Assembly: GCA_037137555.1 (NCBI GenBank)
Contig: JBAXKA010000001.1
Coordinates: 10,494 to 74,493, forward strand
DNA: 64,000 bases
DNA from: UBA9630 sp037137555
GTDB lineage: Bacteria > Patescibacteriota > Minisyncoccia > Moranbacterales > UBA2206
Direction of reading: 5' to 3'
Under the pieces are notes generated by a model. It had not been told where the DNA came from, searched no databases, and worked only from the letters and a program-made list of their open reading frames with translations. The translations under genes were made by a program, and so were the position numbers. Below are positions 56,734 through 64,000 of the stretch, in pieces. The stretch's first letter is position 1, and every line of letters begins with the position of its first letter.

Positions 56734-59700
56734 CTAAGCTTTTTGAAGGAAACCTGTTCCAGCTGGAATTAATTTTCCGATAATCACATTTTCTTTGAGT
56801 CCTCGCAATTTATCTTCTTTGCCACAAACGGCCGCATTGATTAGCACTCTAGCTGTTTCTTGAAAGGATGCCGCGGAAAGAAAACTTTCAGTGGAAAGTG
56901 CTACTTTCGTAATTCCCAAAAGAATTCGTTCGCCAACAGCTTCTTCACCAGATTTAGCTTTTACTTTCAGATTAGCTTCATTAAATTCGTCAATTTCAAA
57001 AATATCACCTGGCAAAAATTCAGTGTCGCCTTCGGAAATAATAGAAACACGACTAAACATTTGACGGACAATTACTTCAATATGCTTATCGTTAATGCCT
57101 TCACCTTGTGCCGCATACACTTCTTGAATTTCACGAGTAATATAGCGATGCACATCTTCTCGTCCCATTGTTTGATATAGCTTTTTAAGATCAATATGTC
57201 CATCGCTGAGTTGTGTTCCAATAGCCACAAGATCTCCCACAGAAACTTTCAATGTACTGCCGATTGATATTTGATATTCTTTAACTAATTTTACTTCATC
57301 GGTTGATTCAATTTTAACAATCACTGATTTATCAGTACTTTCAATGTCCAAAACTTTGCCATCAATTTCTGAAATAATCGCCTCCCCTTTTGGTGGACGC
57401 GCTTCAAAAATTTCTTCCACACGAGGAAGGCCTTGTGTAATATCCGATCCTGCAATACCTCCAATATGGAAAGTCCGCATAGTAAGTTGCGTTCCTGGCT
57501 CGCCAATTGCTTGCGCCGCCACAATTCCCACTGCTTGACCAATTTCCACGAGATGTCCTCGCCCCAAATCCATTCCGTAACATTTTTGACATACTCCGCG
57601 TGGAGTTTTACAAGTTGCCACAGTTCTGATTTTAATTTTTTCTGGCAAAACTTTTTCAATCAATTCACCCTCTTCTTTTGTGACTAAACTTCCTGCGCTC
57701 ACAACAACTTTGCCTTTGGCATCCACAATATCTTCTGCCAAAACTCTTCCCACAGCACGACTAGCAAAATTTTGTCCAATTCGATCAGAATCTTCTTTGT
57801 AGATATAAGCTCCTTCGCTGTCATGACAATCCGCTTCTCGCACAATCACATCTTGTGCCACATCAACAAGTCGTCTCGTCAAATAACCAGCAGTCGCAGT
57901 TCGCAAAGCAGTATCGGCCATACCTTTTCTGGCTCCATGCGTTGAAATAAAATATTCCAAAACATTCATACCTTCTTTGAAACAACTTTTAATTGGCAAC
58001 TCGATTGTTTCGCCTGTTGGTCCTGCCATAAGCCCTTTCATTCCAGCCATCTGCACAACAACCGATTCGCTACCACGAGCCTTAGAATAAACCATTGAAT
58101 AAACTGGGCCTTCTTTGTCCATCGATTCTCGCACACGATCAGTGATTTTATTTTTAGTTTCATTCCAGACTTCAATCACTTTGCCTTTTCTTTCTCCTTC
58201 GGTCAATAATCCCAAATTATATTGTTTTTTAATTATATCAATTTTCTTTTCGGCTTCTGCCATTATTTCTTTCTTATCCGTTGGCACACTAAGATCATCC
58301 ATGCCCCAACTGATGCCAGATTTTGTTACGGAAGCAAATCCCAGATTTTTAATTTCATCCACAAAAATTGCCGTGGCTTCTTGACCACAAACCTCCAAAA
58401 CTTTTGCCACTAATAATTTTAATTCTTTTTTAGTTGTTTCGTAATTTTGAAAACCAATTTCATTAGGAATAATTTGATTTAATCTAATTCTTCCAATTGA
58501 TGTTTCTAGCATTTCACCATGCAAACGCACTGTTATTTTGGCTCGCACATCCACATGGCCAAGCTCTTCTGCCAAGATTGCTTCATCAGCTGAACCAAAA
58601 ATTCTGCCTTCACCTCGTGCTCCAGCAAGAATATGTGTAATATAATAACAACCTAAAACCATATCCAAAGTTGGTGTAATAATTGGCTCACCGCTAGCTG
58701 GTTTCAAGAGATTTTTAGCCGAAAGCATTAAATTTGCACTTTCCCAACGCGCCTTATCTGTCAATGGAACATGCACGGCCATTTGGTCACCATCAAAGTC
58801 AGCATTAAACGCTGAACAAACCATTGGATGAATTTGAATGGCTTTACCTTCAATTAATACTGGTTGAAAAGCTTGAATTGAAAGACGATGTAAAGTTGGA
58901 GCACGATTTAATAAGACATAATGATGCGAAATAATTTCATCCAAAATATCATAGGCTTCTTCTGATTCGGCTTCGACCATTTTTCCGGCGCTACGAACAT
59001 TATAGGCTAATTCTCGTTCAATTAATTTATTGATAATAAATGGTTTGAAAAGTTCCAATGCCATTTTCTTGGGCAATCCACATTGATGCAATTTTAATTT
59101 TGGTCCGACAACAATCACACTTCGTCCAGAATAATCCACTCGTTTTCCCAAAAGATTTTGACGAAAACGACCTTGCTTGCCTTTCAAAGTATCGGCCAAA
59201 GATTTTAATGGTCTTCTTTGTCCTGTTGAAGCGGCCACACTCACTTGTGATTTTCGTGCACTATTATCAAACAGTGCATCGACTGCTTCTTGTAACATGC
59301 GTTTTTCATTGCGTGTAATCACTTCCGGCGCACCAATCTCCATTAATTTTTTCAAACGATTGTTGCGATTGATAATTCGGCGATAAAGATCATTAATGTC
59401 AGATGTTGCAAAACGACCACCATCCAATGCCACCATCGGACGAAGATCAGGAGGAATTACAGGAATAATGACCGGAAGCATCCATTCTGGTTTTAGTTTT
59501 GCATTTACTAAACCATTCAAGAGCTTGATTCTTTTCATTACTTTCTTTCTGTCCGTAATTTCTTCATCACCACTTAGCATTTCCTTGTATTTATGAATTT
59601 CTTCCTCCATATTCAACTCTTCCAATAGCTTTCTGATTGCTTCAGCACCAATTCCGGCTGTAAAAACCTGACCATAACGAGAAGAAAGATTAAAATATTC

Positions 59701-60327
59701 TACTTCAGAAATAATTTGAAATTTACGCAGACTTTTCAACTCTTCTTTTGAAGAACGATAAATTTCTTTTAGTCCTTCTTGCTTATTTTTTCTCTTTTCA
59801 TCATCATCTTGAAAATTTTTCTCTAATTCTTTTTGCTTTGATTTAACTTCTTGCTCGATTTGAGCCAGTGCTCTTTCTTTTTCTGATTCATCCACACTCA
59901 AAATAACATAACTGGAAAAATAAATTACTCGCTCCAAATCTTGCACGCCCATTCCAAGCGCCAGACCAACTTTTGATGGCACTCCACGCAAAAACCAAAT
60001 ATGCGAAACTGGCACAGCCAATTTAATATGTCCCATTCGCTCTCGGCGAACAACGCTTCTTGTTACTTCCACTCCGCATTTATCGCAAACGATACCTTTG
60101 TAGCGAATTCGTTTGTATTTTCCGCAATAACATTCCCAATCCCGTGAAGGACCAAAAATCTTCTCGCAAAAAAGTCCATCTTTTTCATAGCGTTGCGTTC
60201 GATAGTTGATTGTCTCTGGCTTGGTAACTTCACCATTAGACCAATCCAAAATTTCCGCAGGACTTGCAATTTTAAGCCGGATGCTACTGAAATTGCTGGT
60301 TTTAGTATTAGTAATTGACTCCATCAT
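56734..60327 (-). CDS. rpoC: RNA polymerase beta' subunit
   Basis: A 1197-residue beta' subunit. The N-terminal zinc ribbon is C-Y-C-G-K-Y...C-D-K-C-G. The bridge and active-site region includes the metal-binding N-A-D-F-D-G-D-Q-M-A-V-H. The second zinc site (C-K-T-P-R-G-V-C-Q-K-C-Y-G) and the trigger-loop region G-E-P-G-T-Q-L-T-M-R-T-F-H-I-G-G are intact. It is shorter than E. coli RpoC because the lineage-specific inserts are missing. It lies 88 bp downstream of rpoB on the same strand with no terminator between them, so the operon is rpoB-rpoC. The M-M start leaves a 3-bp ambiguity. Confidence 0.97.
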   Translation of the reverse strand: MMESITNTKTSNFSSIRLKIASPAEILDWSNGEVTKPETINYRTQRYEKDGLFCEKIFGPSRDWECYCGKYKRIRYKGIVCDKCGVEVTRSVVRRERMGHIKLAVPVSHIWFLRGVPSKVGLALGMGVQDLERVIYFSSYVILSVDESEKERALAQIEQEVKSKQKELEKNFQDDDEKRKNKQEGLKEIYRSSKEELKSLRKFQIISEVEYFNLSSRYGQVFTAGIGAEAIRKLLEELNMEEEIHKYKEMLSGDEEITDRKKVMKRIKLLNGLVNAKLKPEWMLPVIIPVIPPDLRPMVALDGGRFATSDINDLYRRIINRNNRLKKLMEIGAPEVITRNEKRMLQEAVDALFDNSARKSQVSVAASTGQRRPLKSLADTLKGKQGRFRQNLLGKRVDYSGRSVIVVGPKLKLHQCGLPKKMALELFKPFIINKLIERELAYNVRSAGKMVEAESEEAYDILDEIISHHYVLLNRAPTLHRLSIQAFQPVLIEGKAIQIHPMVCSAFNADFDGDQMAVHVPLTDKARWESANLMLSAKNLLKPASGEPIITPTLDMVLGCYYITHILAGARGEGRIFGSADEAILAEELGHVDVRAKITVRLHGEMLETSIGRIRLNQIIPNEIGFQNYETTKKELKLLVAKVLEVCGQEATAIFVDEIKNLGFASVTKSGISWGMDDLSVPTDKKEIMAEAEKKIDIIKKQYNLGLLTEGERKGKVIEVWNETKNKITDRVRESMDKEGPVYSMVYSKARGSESVVVQMAGMKGLMAGPTGETIELPIKSCFKEGMNVLEYFISTHGARKGMADTALRTATAGYLTRRLVDVAQDVIVREADCHDSEGAYIYKEDSDRIGQNFASRAVGRVLAEDIVDAKGKVVVSAGSLVTKEEGELIEKVLPEKIKIRTVATCKTPRGVCQKCYGMDLGRGHLVEIGQAVGIVAAQAIGEPGTQLTMRTFHIGGIAGSDITQGLPRVEEIFEARPPKGEAIISEIDGKVLDIESTDKSVIVKIESTDEVKLVKEYQISIGSTLKVSVGDLVAIGTQLSDGHIDLKKLYQTMGREDVHRYITREIQEVYAAQGEGINDKHIEVIVRQMFSRVSIISEGDTEFLPGDIFEIDEFNEANLKVKAKSGEEAVGERILLGITKVALSTESFLSAASFQETARVLINAAVCGKEDKLRGLKENVIIGKLIPAGTGFLQKA

Positions 60328-60415
60328 AATAAGAGTGGTAATTGGTTAATTTGCAATACGGTGAAATTATTTTTTTCTTCCAGTATTACAAACTACAAAT
60401 TACTTCAAAAAAAAT

Positions 60416-63400
60416 TTATGAAATACTTTCGTCATTTTTATTCACGCGAATCTCATCAACATCAGCATTGCCATCAGCACTAGCTTCATTCAATTCAACA
60501 TTTAATCCGAGACCTTTAAGTTCGCTGACCAACACATGAAAAGAGGCTGGCACATTAGGACTCTTAATTGGATCACCTTTGATAATTGATTCATAGGCTT
60601 TTGATCGTCCCATTTGATCATCAGATTTGATTGTGAGCATTTCTTGCAGTGTGTATGATGCACCATAACCTTCTAGCGCCCATACTTCCATTTCTCCAAA
60701 TCGCTGTCCACCAAATTGAGCTTTTCCTCCCAATGGTTGTTGTGTAATCAGAGAATATGGTCCAATCGAACGCATATGAATTTTATCATCCACAAGATGA
60801 TGCAATTTCATAACATACATCACACCAACAGTTGATTCGTTATCAAAAAGTTCACCCGATCGTCCATTAACCAATCGCACTTTTCCACTTTCCGGCAGAC
60901 CAGCTTTTTTCAATTCTGCTTTGATTTGTTTTTCAGTTACACCTTCCAGTGCTGGAGTCGCTGCTTTATAGCCTAATTTTAATGCTGCCCAACCAAGATG
61001 CGTTTCCAAAATTTGTCCAATGTTCATACGAGAAGCTACTCCCAAGGGATTAAGAATCATGTCCACTGGTGTTCCATCTGGTAAATAGGGCATATCTTCC
61101 ACTGGAGCAATTCGTGAAATCACACCTTTATTTCCATGTCGTCCAGCCAATTTATCTCCCACAGAAATTTTCTTCAGTTGTGCCACGGAAACTTGAATTT
61201 GTTGAATTACACCCGTTGAAAGTTTATCACCTTGTTCGCGAGAAAATATTTTGATATCCACGACTTTTCCATATTCACCATGTGGAAGATAGAGTGAGCT
61301 GTCTTTAACATCACGAGATTTTTCTCCAAAAATTGCCCGCAATAATCTTTCCTCTGAAGTTAAATCGCCTTCACCCTTAGGAGAAATCTTTCCAACTAGG
61401 ATATCACCAGAAGCCACCTCAGCACCAATCACAATAATACCAGTTTCGTCCAAGTTTTTCAGCCTTTCTTCTCCGATATTAGGAATATCCCTCGTAATCA
61501 ATTCCGGTCCCAGTTTTGTATCACGCACATCAATAGAAAAATCTTCAATATGAATTGAACTATAACGATCATCTTGCACTAATTTTTCTGAAATAATAAT
61601 CGCATCTTCATAATTAGAACCTTCCCAAGGAATAAATGCTACTACAATATTTTGTCCTAATGAAAGTTCGCCATGATCAGTTGAAGCACCATCGGCCAAA
61701 AGTTGACCTTTTTTAATCATATCGCCTTTCATCACACGAGGCACTTGATTCATGGAAGTAAAAGCATTCGATTTAACAAAACTTTGCAAATGATAATCGC
61801 GTTTGATAAAAGGTTTTTTTGCACCAACGGGAGCTTCTTCTTTGATAATAATATGATCAGCGTCCACTTCTGTCACTTCTCCATCCGCTTTTGCCACAAC
61901 TACTTGTCCCGAATCAACCGCCGCCTTATCTTCAATACCAGTTCCCACGAGCGGAGCTTGTGGTTTCACGCAAGAGACAGCTTGTCGTTGCATGTTCGAT
62001 CCCATAAGAGCACGGTTGGCATCGTCATGTTCCAAAAAAGGAATCAGTGAAGTTGCCACAGAAATACATTGCTTGGCTGAAACATCGATATAGTCCAATT
62101 TTGTCGCTTCAATTTCAGTGGTATTGCCTTTCACTCTCGCACCAACGACTGCATCCAAAATATTACCAAATTCGTCAATATTAATGCCCGCATAAGTAAT
62201 AATTTTACGATCTTCGACTGTTGCATTAATATAATCAATTTCTTTACTCACAAACGGCTTGACTTTGATTGTTTTTTGGCTTTTTAGTTCCGTAATTTTT
62301 TTAAGATTATTTTTGTCTAGCAATGTTCCAGAAATAATGCCAGCAATATCTTCATCAATAATTCTATTTTCTAGTTCTTCAATATTATTTTCCACTTCTT
62401 TTTTAATTTGCAAATAAGGTGTTTCTAGAAAACCATATTGATTGATTTTTGTGTAGGTTGCCAAATGTCCCACAAGACCAATATTTGGTCCTTCAGGAGT
62501 TTCCACTGGGCAAATTCTTCCATAATGCGAATGATGCACATCACGCACTTCAAATCCAGCGCGTTCTCGTGTCAATCCGCCTGGACCCATCGCACTAATT
62601 CTTCGTTTATGTTCAAGCTCTGCTAATGGATTGACTTGATCCATAAATTGAGAAAGTTGTGAGCTGGCAAAAAATTCTTTAATCGAAGCCGCGATTGGTC
62701 GTGAATTAACCAATTGTCCTGGCACAACCGTTTCCAAATCACAAGTACTCATGCGATCTTTGATATTTCGGGCTGTTCTGGCGAAACCAACTCGCAATTT
62801 ATTTTGCACCAATTCTCCCACTGATCGCACCCGTCGATTACCAAGATGATCGATATCATCAGCAACTGATTGTGGATCATTATTTAATCGAATAATTTCT
62901 TTAATAATCAAAACTAAATCGTCATGTGTCAAAATTCGATGAGCTTCATCATTTGGTGATTCAACTTCCAGTCTTTGATTTAAACGATAACGCCCAACAG
63001 CACCGAAGTCATATTTTTCAAAACTAAAAAACATTGAATCAATCACTTGTTTAGCATTTGATTCTGTCGCCAAATCACCTGGACGAATTCTGCGATAAAC
63101 TTCCTTGTAACCCTCACCTTGATTTTTAGCAATATCTTTTTTGATTGTTTCTTCGATAAAAGATACTTCGCCTTTATCAATATCACTAAAAGTTTCCAAT
63201 AATTTCGCATCAGTTCCATAGCCAAAAGCTCGCAAAAGTGAAGTGATTGCCACTTTTCTTTTACGATCGATTTTAACATAAATAGCCCCTTCCGCATCGG
63301 TTTCAATTTCAAGCCAAGCACCTCGATTAGGAATAATTTTTGCCCCAAATAATTTTTTGCCTTTTTGATAATCCATCGAAAAGAACACGCCAGGGCTACG

Positions 63401-63859
63401 AATGATTTGACTAACCACTACTCTCTCCACACCATTGATAATAAAAGTTCCCCGATCAGTCATCAAAGGAAAATCTCCAAAATAAATTTCTTGCTCTTTC
63501 ACTTCGCCAGTTTTCTTAATCAAAAGTTGCGCCTTGCAACGAAGTGGTGCTTCATAAGAAATATTTTTATTTTTCGCCACAACTTCATTATACTTTGGCT
63601 CATCCAAATAATATTCTTTAAAAGACAGCTCTAAATCTTTTTCGGTAAAATCAACGATTGGATTTACTTCATCCAAAAGTTCTCGCAAGCCTTTTTCCAA
63701 AAGCCAGTTATAGGAATTAGATTGAACCTCAATCAAGTTTGGCAAAGATACCATTGACATTGATTTGAAAAACTTTCTCTTGGAGAGAGAAGACTGCACA
63801 CCGAAAGCATCTTTTACTTTCAAACTCTTTGGAACATTAAGCATACAAATACCGCTCAT
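60416..63859 (-). CDS. rpoB: RNA polymerase beta subunit
   Basis: A 1147-residue beta subunit. The rifampicin pocket reads S-S-Q-L-S-Q-F-M-D-Q and H-K-R-R-I-S-A-M-G-P-G-G-L, with the usual Asp, His and Ser positions unchanged, so no resistance substitution is visible. The G-R-I-C-P-V-E-T-P-E-G-P-N-I-G-L-V block, N-Y-E-D-A-I-I-I-S-E and the C-terminal G-G-K-A-Q-F-G-G-Q-R-F-G-E-M-E-V-W-A-L all match. I start at ATG 63859; an upstream TTG (63889) and a downstream ATG (63844) are alternatives. The -10 box TATAAT at 63992-63997 gives a leader of about 125 nt. Confidence 0.96.
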   Translation of the reverse strand: MSGICMLNVPKSLKVKDAFGVQSSLSKRKFFKSMSMVSLPNLIEVQSNSYNWLLEKGLRELLDEVNPIVDFTEKDLELSFKEYYLDEPKYNEVVAKNKNISYEAPLRCKAQLLIKKTGEVKEQEIYFGDFPLMTDRGTFIINGVERVVVSQIIRSPGVFFSMDYQKGKKLFGAKIIPNRGAWLEIETDAEGAIYVKIDRKRKVAITSLLRAFGYGTDAKLLETFSDIDKGEVSFIEETIKKDIAKNQGEGYKEVYRRIRPGDLATESNAKQVIDSMFFSFEKYDFGAVGRYRLNQRLEVESPNDEAHRILTHDDLVLIIKEIIRLNNDPQSVADDIDHLGNRRVRSVGELVQNKLRVGFARTARNIKDRMSTCDLETVVPGQLVNSRPIAASIKEFFASSQLSQFMDQVNPLAELEHKRRISAMGPGGLTRERAGFEVRDVHHSHYGRICPVETPEGPNIGLVGHLATYTKINQYGFLETPYLQIKKEVENNIEELENRIIDEDIAGIISGTLLDKNNLKKITELKSQKTIKVKPFVSKEIDYINATVEDRKIITYAGINIDEFGNILDAVVGARVKGNTTEIEATKLDYIDVSAKQCISVATSLIPFLEHDDANRALMGSNMQRQAVSCVKPQAPLVGTGIEDKAAVDSGQVVVAKADGEVTEVDADHIIIKEEAPVGAKKPFIKRDYHLQSFVKSNAFTSMNQVPRVMKGDMIKKGQLLADGASTDHGELSLGQNIVVAFIPWEGSNYEDAIIISEKLVQDDRYSSIHIEDFSIDVRDTKLGPELITRDIPNIGEERLKNLDETGIIVIGAEVASGDILVGKISPKGEGDLTSEERLLRAIFGEKSRDVKDSSLYLPHGEYGKVVDIKIFSREQGDKLSTGVIQQIQVSVAQLKKISVGDKLAGRHGNKGVISRIAPVEDMPYLPDGTPVDMILNPLGVASRMNIGQILETHLGWAALKLGYKAATPALEGVTEKQIKAELKKAGLPESGKVRLVNGRSGELFDNESTVGVMYVMKLHHLVDDKIHMRSIGPYSLITQQPLGGKAQFGGQRFGEMEVWALEGYGASYTLQEMLTIKSDDQMGRSKAYESIIKGDPIKSPNVPASFHVLVSELKGLGLNVELNEASADGNADVDEIRVNKNDESIS

Positions 63860-63991
63860 ATTTCTATTATTTCTCTGTGGCTCACCCAAGAAATAATAGT
63901 TTAAATGAGATTTATATTAAAGTATTAAATTAACCTATTGTTTTTTATTCAGCATTTTAAACTCAACTATATAAAATAAACTATATAAAAC

Positions 63992-63997
63992 ATTATA
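63992..63997 (-). promoter_or_regulatory. Putative -10 box of the rpoBC operon
   Basis: On the minus strand: GTG-TATAAT-G at the very edge of the window; the -35 would lie outside. Confidence 0.5.
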
Positions 63998-64000
63998 CAC

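Noticed and set aside
1..64000. Alternative genetic code with TGA read as Gly or Trp
   Set aside because: TGA ends real genes (for example at 1546-1548 and 31535-31537) and no conserved protein is interrupted by TGA.
1..64000. tRNA, rRNA or known riboswitch genes
   Set aside because: I looked for conserved T-arm and rRNA strings by eye and saw none; a covariance search could still find one.

Overview
This AT-rich 64 kb window looks like a chromosomal segment of a Candidate Phyla Radiation bacterium (Patescibacteria, probably a Parcubacteria-group lineage). This is an inference, not a phylogenetic placement. The supporting signs are: small core proteins (a MetRS without a C-terminal appendix, a 370-residue FtsW, a short IF-2), a complete type IV pilus operon, a cluster of TrbC/VirB2-like membrane proteins beside an orphan solute-binding lipoprotein, a DUF4446 gene before infB, very AT-rich leaders often without a Shine-Dalgarno sequence, and few biosynthetic genes. 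TGA acts as a normal stop, so the recoded CPR lineages are unlikely. I saw no rRNA, tRNA or CRISPR.

Layout. 1-4.7 kb: the 3' end of gyrA, a RibD_C reductase, an ABC-F ATPase, a membrane metallophosphoesterase and a Nudix hydrolase. 4.8-5.65 kb: a dead insertion sequence that has lost its catalytic core, followed by a secreted GH5 glycosidase. 7.5-18.9 kb, mostly minus strand: RhuM-Fic, ftsW, trmD, an accessory block (DUF262-HNH nuclease, GIY-YIG protein, palindromic repeats, EcoRI-type methylase, AAA/DUF4143 ATPase), a KH-domain protein, an RmlA-type nucleotidyltransferase, tatD, metG and rsmI. 19-22.6 kb: a secreted protein of unknown function with a structured leader, a small membrane protein, an AI-2E transporter and an M16 peptidase. 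22.6-30.3 kb: a probable PabI-like restriction-modification pair, a Nif3-like gene, and two MntA-HepT toxin-antitoxin pairs flanking two AAA/DUF4143 ATPases. 30.5-39.4 kb: pilins and pilC-pilT-response regulator-pilB-pilO-pilN-pilM. 39.5-46.2 kb: a Cys-rich secreted protein, a PP2C-like membrane protein, an AbiE pair and an unknown two-gene operon. 46.3-51.4 kb: four TrbC-like proteins, a BRO-type protein and a lipoprotein. 51.4-56.7 kb: a SAM methyltransferase, DUF4446, infB, rbfA, a DHH phosphoesterase and a phosphoribosyltransferase. 56.7-64 kb: rpoC and rpoB.

The most unusual features are the following. (1) Between trmD and the KH gene, two different cargo blocks sit in tandem. Each is bounded by the same pair of direct repeats: one carries the trmD start, the other an extended -10 promoter. 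(2) A candidate restriction enzyme of the base-excising PabI type overlaps its methylase gene. (3) Two MntA-HepT pairs share an identical 51-bp leader and look leaderless. Between them lie two ATPase genes with strong promoters, one with palindromic operators. (4) An uncharacterised operon at 44.2-46.2 kb has a leader hairpin resembling an attenuator. (5) A TrbC-like gene cluster has no recognisable secretion ATPase.

Minus-strand housekeeping genes mostly lack Shine-Dalgarno sites. In contrast, several plus-strand genes (Nudix, GH5, the 19.1 kb secreted protein, the 44-46 kb operon and the phosphoribosyltransferase) have clear ones, and most also carry a long leader or a strong 3' hairpin terminator. 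Functions are assigned from motifs and family memory only; no searches were run.
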